From Clostridia bacterium (GTDB taxonomy: Bacteria; Bacillota; Clostridia; Oscillospirales; Acutalibacteraceae), in NCBI GenBank assembly GCA_017397105.1, contig JAFQKF010000016.1, forward strand, positions 62,001 through 126,000: a DNA stretch of 64,000 nt, given 5' to 3'. This document shows, piece after piece, positions 19,784 to 27,504 of the stretch. The notes under the pieces were generated by a model. It did not search any database. It saw only the letters and a list, made by a program, of their open reading frames with translations, and was not told the origin of the DNA. Position 1 is the stretch's first letter; each line of letters starts with the position of its first letter. Both the position numbers and the translations under genes were made by a program.

Positions 19784-20093
19784 TTATAGTTTCGGTATTT
19801 ATCTGCTTGTAAGTGCAGTGGTTACGTATCTTATCAGAATGTTACCTATGGTGCTTGTTAAAAAGCAGATTACAAACAGATTTGTTCTTTCGTTTTTGCA
19901 TTACGTACCTTATGCGGTGTTGAGTGTTATGACAATACCGGCAATTTTTTATTCAACGTCATACGGTCTGTCGGCATTTATTGGCTTTGCGGTTGCCATG
20001 GTGTTTGCGTGTTTTGAAAAGAGTCTTGTCAAGGTTGCAGCTTTTTCATGCGCCGCAGTACTTGTTACGGAGTTGATACTTGCTAAAGTATAA
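19776..20093 (+). CDS. azlD: AzlD-family branched-chain amino acid transport subunit
   Basis: This small membrane protein of 105 residues has about four helices and the VTYLIRMLPM signature of AzlD. The ATG at 19776 is preceded by AAGGAGGG within azlC, so translation is coupled. A longer frame from 19707 lacks support. It is the partner of AzlC. Confidence 0.88.
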   Translation: MNNYSFGIYLLVSAVVTYLIRMLPMVLVKKQITNRFVLSFLHYVPYAVLSVMTIPAIFYSTSYGLSAFIGFAVAMVFACFEKSLVKVAAFSCAAVLVTELILAKV

Positions 20094-20193
20094 TATTTTG
20101 ATAATAAGTTTAAAAGTGCATGAATTCCGACAGATATGCGGTCAATTTCAAATCTTAAAATTTTACTAAATTTGTGCTAAAAACGGCAGAAAC

Positions 20194-20223
20194 TTGACTA
20201 TTGCATGAGAATTGTGTTATAAT
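20194..20223 (+). promoter_or_regulatory. Promoter of the GH3-family gene
   Basis: TTGACT (20194-20199) and TATAAT (20218-20223) are separated by 18 bp. They lie 36 bp before the ATG. The AT-rich remainder of the azlD-to-GH3 gap shows nothing else. Confidence 0.75.
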
Positions 20224-20258
20224 ACATTGAATTTTATTTAAATAGGAGTGAACAGGAA

Positions 20259-21974
20259 ATGAATTTTTCAGACATTGGCGTTTGGTTAGGCGACGTTTCG
20301 CTTATCGAAATCAATCATTTCACTAAGAACCCCATGAAAGCTCAGAACAGTACTCTTAAAAAGATTATCAAAAGAAATAAAAACTGTGAGCTTGGCAAAA
20401 AGTTTAATTTTAAGGATATTCACTCAATTGAAGATTTTCAGAATAAGGTTCCGATCACTACATATGCCGATTATGAACCCTACGTTGAAAGGATGCTTCA
20501 GAATAAAGAGAAAAATCTTATGTTCACGGGTCCCAATATCCGTTACTGTTCTTCATCGGGCAGCGTAGGTAAGCCCAAGATTCTTCCTAAGAGCATCAAG
20601 GATTTGTGGAACATGCAGTGCATCGGTTTTTCATGCTCCGTTGCTACTGCTTATCATTGGCTTAAGAAGAATAAGGGTATAAAGATGCCTCCCCAGATGG
20701 GCCCGCTTGTTCTTGTTCTTTCCGGCCACAAGCTTGATGACGGTAAGATGTGCAACGGTGCAGGTCAGATTCCTCTCAGGTATCTCAGACCCATTACACC
20801 TTTCTTCTGCACTTCTCCCAACTCTCTTCTTTACCCTGAGCATGAAGAACTTCTTGATACCTCATACCTTCAGCTGCGTTTTGCGCTTGAAAACAGAAAG
20901 GTTAGCTATCTTGGCTCAATCGTTGTAACTCTTCTTACCACTATGTTCGATTATCTTGTGGATAACTGGGAATTACTCTGCAACGATATTGAAAAAGGTA
21001 TTATCAGCCCCGAGGTTAAGATTACTCCCGAACTTCGCAAGGCTTATTCAAAGAAATTCAAGCCCAATCCTTCAAGAGCGGCTGAGCTCAGAGCAGAGTT
21101 TGAGAAGGGATTTGATACTCCCATAGCTCCCAGAATCTGGCCCAGGCTTTGCTGGGGTTACGGCATGATGAGCTCCAACCTTCTTGTTTACGTTGATAAG
21201 CTTCGTAAGTACGTAGGTGATCTTCCTCTTCACAACATGGGTTACGCTGCTGCGGAAGGCTTCTTCTCCATGCCTACAGAGCTTAACGTTGATGACGGCG
21301 TGCTTCTTCCTCACTGCATCTTCTTTGAATTCCTTCCTGTTGAAGACGGTGCTGAGGATGCTGAAGACAATGCTAAGCCTCTTCTTATCTCCGATCTTGA
21401 GGTTGGCAAGAATTATGAAATGATAGTTTCCAACTTCTCAGGCCTTTACAGATACAGAATTGAAGACGTTGTTACCGTAACCGGTATGCACAACAATACT
21501 CCTAAAATTCAGCTGCGTTACAGACGTAACCTCAGCATGAATATTGCCAACGAAAAGACCACAACCCAGATGGTTGACTTTGCAGCGGTTGAAACCGCAA
21601 AGGCTGTAGGCGCTGAGTTCAAGGGCTTCAGTTTCTATGGTGACTATTCAACCAACCCTCCCAGATACTGTATGCTTGCTGAGGCTGACAAAGCTTTCAC
21701 TGAAGAAGAAAGACAGGCTTGTATTGATATCCTTGATGAGCAGCTTAAGGAAGTTAACGAGAAGTATTACAAGTACAGACGCTGGGGTATGCTCAACAGA
21801 CCTGAAGTTCTTTTCCTTAAGGAAAAAACTTACTGGGATTACAGAGAAATGCTCCGCAGCAAGGGTGTTGTTCTTAATCAGATTAAGCCTGTAACGGTTA
21901 TTAATTCAAAGGAGAGAGAGCAGTTCTTCTTCTCACACGTTATTACGGAAACCGAGCTCCCCGTTGAGTTATAA
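20259..21974 (+). CDS. GH3-family acyl-adenylate/amino acid ligase-like protein
   Basis: The protein matches the GH3 auxin-responsive family, part of the adenylate-forming superfamily. The ATP-binding motif SSSGSVGKPK is at about residues 97-106, and SGLYRYRIEDVV matches the YRYRxGD motif. At 571 residues it has full family length. Plant members conjugate amino acids to jasmonate or auxin; bacterial substrates are largely unknown. It has its own promoter and terminator, an AGGAG SD, and is monocistronic. Many codons are the highly used CTT/GTT/AAG type, suggesting good expression. I infer activation of an unknown carboxylate. Confidence 0.82.
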   Translation: MNFSDIGVWLGDVSLIEINHFTKNPMKAQNSTLKKIIKRNKNCELGKKFNFKDIHSIEDFQNKVPITTYADYEPYVERMLQNKEKNLMFTGPNIRYCSSSGSVGKPKILPKSIKDLWNMQCIGFSCSVATAYHWLKKNKGIKMPPQMGPLVLVLSGHKLDDGKMCNGAGQIPLRYLRPITPFFCTSPNSLLYPEHEELLDTSYLQLRFALENRKVSYLGSIVVTLLTTMFDYLVDNWELLCNDIEKGIISPEVKITPELRKAYSKKFKPNPSRAAELRAEFEKGFDTPIAPRIWPRLCWGYGMMSSNLLVYVDKLRKYVGDLPLHNMGYAAAEGFFSMPTELNVDDGVLLPHCIFFEFLPVEDGAEDAEDNAKPLLISDLEVGKNYEMIVSNFSGLYRYRIEDVVTVTGMHNNTPKIQLRYRRNLSMNIANEKTTTQMVDFAAVETAKAVGAEFKGFSFYGDYSTNPPRYCMLAEADKAFTEEERQACIDILDEQLKEVNEKYYKYRRWGMLNRPEVLFLKEKTYWDYREMLRSKGVVLNQIKPVTVINSKEREQFFFSHVITETELPVEL

Positions 21975-22030
21975 TTCATCTGTTTTCGGGCGTAGTTTAA
22001 GCACCTGAGAATACAACATAAGCAATAAAA

Positions 22031-22067
22031 ACAGGGCCTGCTTTTTAAGCAGACCCTGATTTTTTTT
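22031..22067 (+). terminator. Bidirectional terminator between the GH3 gene and the unknown gene
   Basis: CAGGG.CTGCTT pairs with AAGCAG.CCCTG. T-runs on both strands serve the convergent genes ending at 21974 and 22070. Confidence 0.85.
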
Positions 22068-22069
22068 GA

Positions 22070-22738
22070 TTAAAGGAGATATATACCCGATTTGAGCTGT
22101 ACGTATTCATTTTCGCCTGAGCGGAAGAAGCATTTAACCTCTTCGTTAAAAGTACGGTAATCCTCAACAGTATAACTGTCGAGCTTTATGCAACGGATTT
22201 TATAGGAATATTCGTTGCAGATATAAAGCTTGTTAGAGTAGATTTTTAAATCAACAGGGTGGCAGAATGCCTTTGTTGCAGGACCGCCGATTCTCAAATC
22301 AACACGCCCGTGCTCAAGAGAGTAATTGATAACAGCGTTTACGTCCGGCACAGCAAACCAGGCATCTCTGCCTGTAACGGCAGGTGAACAGGCGGGGGCG
22401 GAAAGATAAATAAGCTCGTCAACGTCGGTAAGCTTACCGTTTCTGACGATTTTATAGCTACCGTCGGGATAAACAGCTAAGGTTGCGCCATCATATAAAG
22501 TGGCGGTTTTGCACGTTATAAAATCAACAAGCTCTTTGGCGATTACCTGACCGTCAGGGCCGAACTTCACTTCTATGTAATCGGTGATGGTAGCCTGTGA
22601 AAGTCTGTCATCACTGCGGCTGTATCTGTGAATAACGCCGGCAACGTTGCCGCCGGTGAGTGTTTCTCTTGAAAGATATATAAATCCGTCCTCGCAGGGA
22701 AGGATATCGAGAATATCAGCTTCAACAAGCTTGCGCAA
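22070..22738 (-). CDS. Protein of unknown function
   Basis: I do not recognise this protein. With the TTG start at 22738 it has 222 residues. A perfect GGAGGT lies 7 nt before that TTG, whereas the longer ATG start at 22780 lacks an SD and runs into the structured RNA. The sequence is rich in short beta-type segments, with repeated tyrosine- and glycine-containing strands (DGFIYLS, DGSYKIV, NKLYICN). This would suit a beta-propeller or other all-beta fold. There is no signal peptide or membrane helix. It lies downstream of the 6S-like RNA and could be co-transcribed with it. Confidence 0.7.
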   Translation of the reverse strand: MRKLVEADILDILPCEDGFIYLSRETLTGGNVAGVIHRYSRSDDRLSQATITDYIEVKFGPDGQVIAKELVDFITCKTATLYDGATLAVYPDGSYKIVRNGKLTDVDELIYLSAPACSPAVTGRDAWFAVPDVNAVINYSLEHGRVDLRIGGPATKAFCHPVDLKIYSNKLYICNEYSYKIRCIKLDSYTVEDYRTFNEEVKCFFRSGENEYVQLKSGIYLL

Positions 22739-22771
22739 TTTAATTACCTCCGTGATTTTTTCAATAATAAG

Positions 22772-22949
22772 CCCCGCCAAGCCGATGCGGTTTGTCGTAA
22801 CCTGCTCTCTGCAGGTGGGTGCCTCCCAGCGTTTTCACGCTCCCTTCGTCCGCTGTAAAGCGGGAGGTCTGCAATCCGCCGCCGGAGTCCGGCTCCCTTT
22901 TATTACGTGTTGGGTTACAATGAAACCGCATTTCTCGCACAAGGCAGGG
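22772..22949 (-). ncRNA. Structured RNA, 6S RNA-like candidate
   Basis: The minus strand of this gap folds into a long rod. The outer stem is CCCTGCC/GGCGGGG (22943-22949 with 22772-22778), and the second is ATGCGGTTT/AAACCGCAT (22923-22931 with 22785-22793). GTAACC/GGTTAC follows, then a side hairpin ACCTGC-AGAGA-GCAGGT and a GC-rich apical region. One outer pair is G-U only on the minus strand (C-A on plus), which favours the minus strand. The 178-nt length, closed stem, central bubble with a 3'-side hairpin and apical arm resemble 6S RNA. A possible promoter lies in the end of the upstream gene (TTGACG at 22979-22974, TATTTA at 22957-22952). The class is not proven. Confidence 0.5.
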
Positions 22950-22965
22950 TGTAAATAATTACTTG

Positions 22966-23262
22966 TTATTCTTCGTCAAACTCAAAGAATTCAGAAAGTC
23001 TTTCTTCAAAGATTTTACCGATTTCATTGAACACTTCATCATCTTCAATGGGTTCAAGATAAGTTTCTCCGTTGATTTCCTCAACACTGAGAATGATAAG
23101 CTCGCCTGCTTCTTCAAGCATTGCCTGAGCATCATCATATAAGGGGAGAAGAGCAACGAATTTGCCGTTGTCGGTTTCTATTCTGTCAAGCTCTTCAAAA
23201 ACGTGTTCTTTGCCGTCTTCATCAACAATGCTTACTATGTCAGGAGTGTATTCTTCGCTCAT
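22966..23262 (-). CDS. DUF1292 (YrzB-like) protein
   Basis: This small acidic protein of 98 residues resembles the DUF1292 family, which often sits near ruvX in Firmicutes; here the ruvX gene is 29 kb away. Features are VDEDGKEHVFEELD near the N-terminus and the central ALLPLYD strand. The C-terminus is strongly acidic. I chose the ATG at 23262, with AAAGGA upstream, over an earlier TTG. The function of the family is unknown. The gene ends 16 nt before the structured RNA, on the same strand. Confidence 0.8.
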   Translation of the reverse strand: MSEEYTPDIVSIVDEDGKEHVFEELDRIETDNGKFVALLPLYDDAQAMLEEAGELIILSVEEINGETYLEPIEDDEVFNEIGKIFEERLSEFFEFDEE

Positions 23263-23388
23263 TTTAATTATATTCCTTTCGGTCAATTTTATTACCTGTT
23301 TATTTTAACCCCAAATCGCTTTTTAGTCAATAGCAAATAAATATAAGTGAAAAAATACATAAATTTATAAAATTGTTGAAAAAAACTA

Positions 23389-23417
23389 TTGACAATCACT
23401 AAAAAGTATGTTATTGT
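23389..23417 (+). promoter_or_regulatory. Promoter of the structured RNA/short-peptide unit
   Basis: TTGACA (23389-23394), a 17-bp spacer and TATTGT (23412-23417) predict transcription from about 23424. No long ORF follows for 500 bp. Confidence 0.75.
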
Positions 23418-23625
23418 ATAAACGAAGACAGGGGACGGAAATAAAAAACTCCTGAAATAACCGGAAAAATAAAAGTAAAAATTGTAAACAAAAGCTTGCA
23501 GTAAAGAATATAATTCAAAGAAGAATTAACTGTTAAAAAGTTTAGCGTTTGTTTTCGGTTTTTTCAGAGAGATTCCTAAACTCAGTCTAAAAAATAAATA
23601 TCTGAAATTAAAGGAGGCGGTACCG

Positions 23626-23676
23626 ATGTACTCAGCAGTTCTCGGGCTCGCAGCCGTAAAAGGAAACCGTAACTGA
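23626..23676 (+). CDS. 16-residue short ORF inside the structured RNA
   Basis: The ORF encodes MYSAVLGLAAVKGNRN. AAGGAGG (23611-23617) lies 8 nt before the ATG and is one of the strongest SD sequences in the window. Codons 7 to 15 form the 5' arms of the two outer long-range stems, so a translating ribosome would melt them. It could be a leader peptide, a small bioactive peptide or, if the SD is structural, not translated. I know of no homologue. Confidence 0.5.
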   Translation: MYSAVLGLAAVKGNRN

Positions 23677-23816
23677 TAAGTCGGGCAAAAGATGATTTTC
23701 AATCGGAAAAACCGATAAATAATTGAATTCAACGCCCGAAGTTAATAACAGATAATGTTAAAAAACGGTTTAACGGCTGCGGGCTGAAAATTTTAAAAAT
23801 TGAATTATGAAAATTT

Positions 23817-23850
23817 ACAGGCTGTGAATATCACGGCCTGTTTTGTTGTT
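23817..23850 (+). terminator. Terminator of the structured RNA unit
   Basis: ACAGGC.GTGA pairs with TCAC.GCCTGT, followed by TTTTGTTGTTT. It lies before the separate promoter of the esterase gene. Confidence 0.85.
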
Positions 23851-23875
23851 TCAGGATAAAAAGAACAAATTTATG

Positions 23876-23903
23876 TTGCAGATTTTTTTTAGTGAGTTAT
23901 AAT
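23876..23903 (+). promoter_or_regulatory. Promoter of the esterase/G1P dehydrogenase pair
   Basis: TTGCAG (23876-23881) and TATAAT (23898-23903) are separated by 16 bp and lie 26 bp before the ATG. Confidence 0.65.
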
Positions 23904-23929
23904 GTAAATATAATGCAGGGAGGTGCGGT

Positions 23930-24850
23930 ATGAACAGATTTACTGTTTTTAATTTACTGTGGAAGAATACGGAAAAAGGTGACAATAAACGCCTTGCAAA
24001 GCAGAAGTTTCCGGATGATTTGATTGAAGATTGCAATATTCCGTATGTTGATGACGGGAACCGTTACCATCTTCTTGACGTTTATTATCCTGAGGTATCT
24101 GACAAGGCCTTTTTGCCGGTTGTGATTGACGTTCACGGCGGTGGCTGGATGTACGGGGATAAAGAACTTAACAAGAATTATAATCTGCATATCGCACGAA
24201 GAGGCTATGTTGTTTTTTCAATAAGCTACCGCCTTGTGCCCACGGTTACCGTTGCTCAGCAGATTCAGGATGTTTTTGCTGCTCTTAAAAAGATTGATTC
24301 ATTAATGGATTGTTATCCTTGCGACCGTTCAAGGGTGATGATTACAGGTGATTCGGCAGGCGGTCAGCTTGCGGGGTTTGCTTCGGTTATCAATGAGTCT
24401 GAGGAGCTTCAACGCATTTTTTCTGTTGAATCTAATTCCCTTCATTTTGACTGTGCGGGCCTTGTTTCCCCTGTCGCCTACATGGATGTACCTTTTCCGA
24501 TTGGTGTATATACACGTTCGTGCCTTGGCAAGGATTATAAATCGCAGCTCTGGGGCAGTTATATGAATTTTGGAGATTTGCTTAAATATGCGCAGCTGCC
24601 TCCGTATTTCCTTGTAACCAGTTCGGGTGATTTTCTTGCTAAAACTCAGACGCGCAGAGCGTATGAGGATTTGAAGAAAATCGGTGCGGATGTTGAGTAT
24701 ATGTATTGGGATAAAACAGACGGAAAACATCTTGAACACGTTTTCAGTGTTTTGTATCCCGACAGTGAACCTGCGTGTAAGACGATTGATGCAATGCTTG
24801 ATTTCTTTAATAATAAATGTGATGAAAAGAAGGATGCAGCCAATGTGTGA
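23930..24850 (+). CDS. Alpha/beta hydrolase, HSL-like carboxylesterase family
   Basis: The oxyanion motif HGGGW is at about residues 69-73 and the nucleophile elbow GDSAGG at about 141-146. A late histidine in GKHLEH could complete the triad. These are hallmarks of the hormone-sensitive-lipase/acetyl-esterase branch. The 306-residue length is typical and there is no signal peptide, so the enzyme is cytoplasmic. GGGAGGTG precedes the ATG. Its stop overlaps the next gene, a glycerol-1-phosphate dehydrogenase, by 8 nt. The substrate is unknown; short acyl esters are likely. Confidence 0.86.
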   Translation: MNRFTVFNLLWKNTEKGDNKRLAKQKFPDDLIEDCNIPYVDDGNRYHLLDVYYPEVSDKAFLPVVIDVHGGGWMYGDKELNKNYNLHIARRGYVVFSISYRLVPTVTVAQQIQDVFAALKKIDSLMDCYPCDRSRVMITGDSAGGQLAGFASVINESEELQRIFSVESNSLHFDCAGLVSPVAYMDVPFPIGVYTRSCLGKDYKSQLWGSYMNFGDLLKYAQLPPYFLVTSSGDFLAKTQTRRAYEDLKKIGADVEYMYWDKTDGKHLEHVFSVLYPDSEPACKTIDAMLDFFNNKCDEKKDAANV

Positions 24851-26186
24851 AAAATACAGCCTTGAAGCTTTGCTTTCAAGAAATGAATATATATGTAACT
24901 GCGGCAAGATGCATAAAAATACCTTGAAAGCTGCAGTTATCGAGAAGAATGCTTTGCAGAAAATTTGCGGATTTATCAGAGATTTTGAAGCATCCTGTGC
25001 CTATGTTGTATCAGACATAAACACGGAATCTGCGGCAGGGGAGGCAGTTAAAAATCTGCTCATTGAGGGCGGAATACGTTATATTGATTACGTTTACCCT
25101 TATAAACATTTTGAACCGGATGAGCGTGCTGTCGGTGCGGCATTTATGCATTATTCAAACGAATGTGATATTATCATCGGCGTTGGCTCGGGTGTTATAA
25201 ATGATATATGTAAGTTGCTTTCTGCAACAGCTGATAAACCGTATATCATTGTGGCAACCGCTCCGTCAATGGACGGTTACGCTTCCGCAACGTCCTCTAT
25301 GATTCGTGACGGTCTTAAGATATCGCTTGACAGTAAGTGCCCTGAGGTTATAATAGGCGATCTTGATATACTTTGCAGTGCGCCTGTTAAAATGATTTGT
25401 TCCGGCTTTGGCGATATGCTGGCAAAGTACATAAGTATATGTGAATGGCGCATAGGAAATCTTGTTACCGGTGAATATTACTGCGAGGAGGTTGCCTCAA
25501 TTGTACGCTATGCGCTGAAAAAATGCGTTGAAAGCGCAAAATACATAAAGAACCGTGATGAGGATACCGTACGCAATATAATGGAAGGTATGATAATCTC
25601 AGGCATTGCCATGAATTATGCAGGCATCAGCCGACCCGCATCGGGTGTGGAACACTACTTTTCACATATCTGGGATATGAGGGCTCTTGAGTTTTCAACA
25701 CCTATGGATTTTCACGGGATTCAGTGCGCAATAGGTACGGTTCTTGCTCTGAAGGTTTATGACAGAATCAAATCCGTTATTCCTGACCGAAACAAGGCAC
25801 TGAAACGTGCTGAAGCTTTTTCTGCTGAAGACCATTTCGAAGCGCTCAGGAGTTTCCTTGGCAGAGGCGCTCAGGCTATGATCGATTCTCAGATTAAAGA
25901 GGACAGATACAACCAACAAAAGCATCTTCAACGATTTGAAGTGATTGAAAAGAACTGGGATAAAATCATCGGAATAATTAATGAAGAGCTTCCTGATACC
26001 GCTTTGCTGATTGATTTGCTTGAAGAAATCGGTGCACCCGTCAGTGTTTGTGATATAGGCTTAACCGAAGGAGAAACGGCTTCTGCGTTTTTGTTTACCA
26101 GGGATATAAGAGATAAATATATTCTTTCTTCGCTTCTTTTTGATATGGGTATTGACAAGGAAACAGCCGAAGAAGTTTTTGGATAA
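24843..26186 (+). CDS. sn-glycerol-1-phosphate dehydrogenase (AraM/EgsA-like)
   Basis: This iron-containing-alcohol-dehydrogenase/dehydroquinate-synthase-fold enzyme reduces dihydroxyacetone phosphate to sn-glycerol-1-phosphate. The nucleotide-binding GVGSGVINDICK, the ATAPSMDGYAS segment and metal-ligand regions (GFGDMLAKY, PASGVEHYFSH, DFHGIQCAIG) are present. With the ATG at 24843 it has 447 residues; a frame extending to 24684 is unsupported. It is coupled to the esterase by overlap. G1P is the archaeal lipid backbone and, in Bacillus, the precursor of heptaprenylglyceryl lipids. No prenylglyceryl synthase is adjacent. Confidence 0.86.
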   Translation: MCEKYSLEALLSRNEYICNCGKMHKNTLKAAVIEKNALQKICGFIRDFEASCAYVVSDINTESAAGEAVKNLLIEGGIRYIDYVYPYKHFEPDERAVGAAFMHYSNECDIIIGVGSGVINDICKLLSATADKPYIIVATAPSMDGYASATSSMIRDGLKISLDSKCPEVIIGDLDILCSAPVKMICSGFGDMLAKYISICEWRIGNLVTGEYYCEEVASIVRYALKKCVESAKYIKNRDEDTVRNIMEGMIISGIAMNYAGISRPASGVEHYFSHIWDMRALEFSTPMDFHGIQCAIGTVLALKVYDRIKSVIPDRNKALKRAEAFSAEDHFEALRSFLGRGAQAMIDSQIKEDRYNQQKHLQRFEVIEKNWDKIIGIINEELPDTALLIDLLEEIGAPVSVCDIGLTEGETASAFLFTRDIRDKYILSSLLFDMGIDKETAEEVFG

Positions 26187-26193
26187 AAATTTG

Positions 26194-26234
26194 CCCCGGC
26201 TTATGAAGGGATTACCTCATAAGTCGGGGTTGTT
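26194..26234 (+). terminator. Bidirectional terminator
   Basis: CCCCG.CTTATGA pairs with TCATAAG.CGGGG, with T-rich flanks on both strands, between convergent genes. Confidence 0.8.
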
Positions 26235-26238
26235 TGAT

Positions 26239-27396
26239 TCAGAATCCGCCTGTAAAGAAAGCACCCAAAGGTTTGAATGCTTTGATAAAATCGTTGCAGT
26301 TGCTTTTAAATTCGGCACCTTCTACGAACGAAAGGTTATCCTCTCTTCCGTCAAATCCGGTGAGCAGAATTTTTGAAGCGGCGTAAGGCTCGAGGACAAC
26401 GTCAGGCAACTTGTCGGTGATTGTTACAGAGCATTTGCCGTTTTGGTATTCAACCTCAAAAGTTTTATTGTTTCTTGAAACCGTATCGTTGCATCTGAGT
26501 ATGAATGAGCCGTGTTCTTCAGGCCAGAGCTTTGCCTTGAGAACGTTTTCGACGTTAATGACACGTATGGCACCCACGTTGTAGCAGCCCATAGTCACTC
26601 TGTTCAGGTTGCCGAAAACGTTGATTAACGGGCTGTCAATGGGGAGATTTGTGAAAGAAATTGTCCTTTGATTTCCGTCATAGCATCTTAAAAACCCAAG
26701 AATGCCGAGCATTGATTCTCTGTCTGTAAAACCGATCTCATTTACGGTTACGCAGCTTTTTTCCCTGTCTACATGGTATGTGGCAAAGGATTTGTATTCA
26801 CCTTCGGTATTCTTCCACATATATGTGTAATTTGTTGTTTCATAAGGCTTGTCTGCAAAATGTTTGCTGTCCGCGCGGATGAAAGAGAGATTATAGTTCT
26901 TGAAAGTTTTGTTATATAATTCAAGCAACGTGTCCAGCTGAGAACCGTCAAAAAGTTCAACGCTGGAGCTTCTTTCTATATGTGAAAGCTCTGTGAAATC
27001 CGTGCTTGCTCTTAATCCGAGTCCGGACGTTTCATATCCGAATTTCCTGTAATATGAGGAAGAAAAAGGATAAAGAGCGCTTATGTCCCAATCCTGCTCA
27101 AAAAGATGGTCGAAAAGCTTTCTGACTGCGCCTGTTCGTCTGAATTCGGGCTTTGTCGCAACGCCGCCAACACCGACGCATTTGAGTGAATTTCCGCAGA
27201 ATCTTGATTGCATGGCGTTTATTTCGAGCTGAGCGATGAGGGTTGAATTATCGTCGGCAAAGGCGCCGATAACCGGTGTTGTCGGAAATTGGTTAAGTTC
27301 CTCTGGCTTGATTCTGCAAATGAATGACTGCGATGCAACCATATTATGCTGTGCCGCATCGGGAGGGGTAATCGGTCTTATAATTATAGGTATCAC
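26239..27396 (-). CDS. GNAT acetyltransferase, Eis-like (GNAT plus SCP2-type domain)
   Basis: The N-terminal GNAT domain has the acetyl-CoA loop VATKPEFRRTGAVRKL near residue 80, followed by a second GNAT-like half and a C-terminal sterol-carrier-like domain. This is the architecture of Eis-family proteins (385 residues here). Eis enzymes acetylate amines such as aminoglycosides or lysines; the substrate here is unknown. The only good start is GTG at 27396, with an AAAGG purine stretch placed unusually close to it. It is monocistronic and divergent from the SecB-like gene. Confidence 0.78.
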   Translation of the reverse strand: MIPIIIRPITPPDAAQHNMVASQSFICRIKPEELNQFPTTPVIGAFADDNSTLIAQLEINAMQSRFCGNSLKCVGVGGVATKPEFRRTGAVRKLFDHLFEQDWDISALYPFSSSYYRKFGYETSGLGLRASTDFTELSHIERSSSVELFDGSQLDTLLELYNKTFKNYNLSFIRADSKHFADKPYETTNYTYMWKNTEGEYKSFATYHVDREKSCVTVNEIGFTDRESMLGILGFLRCYDGNQRTISFTNLPIDSPLINVFGNLNRVTMGCYNVGAIRVINVENVLKAKLWPEEHGSFILRCNDTVSRNNKTFEVEYQNGKCSVTITDKLPDVVLEPYAASKILLTGFDGREDNLSFVEGAEFKSNCNDFIKAFKPLGAFFTGGF

Positions 27397-27452
27397 CCTT
27401 TCTCACTTTTTTTAAAAATTATAGCACGGAAAACTGCAGATTTCAATAAATG

Positions 27453-27481
27453 TTGATATTTGGCGCATGATATGCTAAAAT
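27453..27481 (+). promoter_or_regulatory. Promoter of the SecB-like/ceramidase-like cluster
   Basis: TTGATA (27453-27458), a 17-bp spacer and TAAAAT (27476-27481) lie 24 bp before the ATG at 27505. Confidence 0.65.
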
Positions 27482-27504
27482 TATTTTAAGAAAGGGTGTG
27501 TTTT

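Larger units (their letters stand above)
23424..23850 (+). ncRNA. Structured RNA transcription unit of about 430 nt, class unknown
   Basis: The 667-bp gap 23263-23929 holds this unit. A 5' hairpin (23429-23434 with 23449-23454) starts it. Next come AGTTTAG/CTAAACT (23539-23545 with 23576-23582) and TTTCAGA/TCTGAAA (23562-23568 with 23601-23607), which interlock as a pseudoknot ending 4 nt before an SD. Then nested stems: 13 bp (23645-23657 with 23773-23785, including two G-U pairs valid only on this strand), 7 bp (23664-23670 with 23765-23771), 6 bp (23681-23686 with 23734-23739) and a 5-bp hairpin (23702-23706 with 23712-23716). A terminator ends it. I do not recognise the class. Confidence 0.65.

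Noticed and set aside
22772..22949. FMN, cobalamin, TPP or c-di-GMP riboswitch in the structured gap
   Set aside because: None of the conserved core sequences of these aptamers is present on either strand; the rod shape fits 6S RNA better.
23424..23850. Retron, group II intron or IS-type end for the structured RNA
   Set aside because: There is no reverse transcriptase or transposase nearby, no domain V-like hairpin, and a clear promoter and terminator bound the unit.
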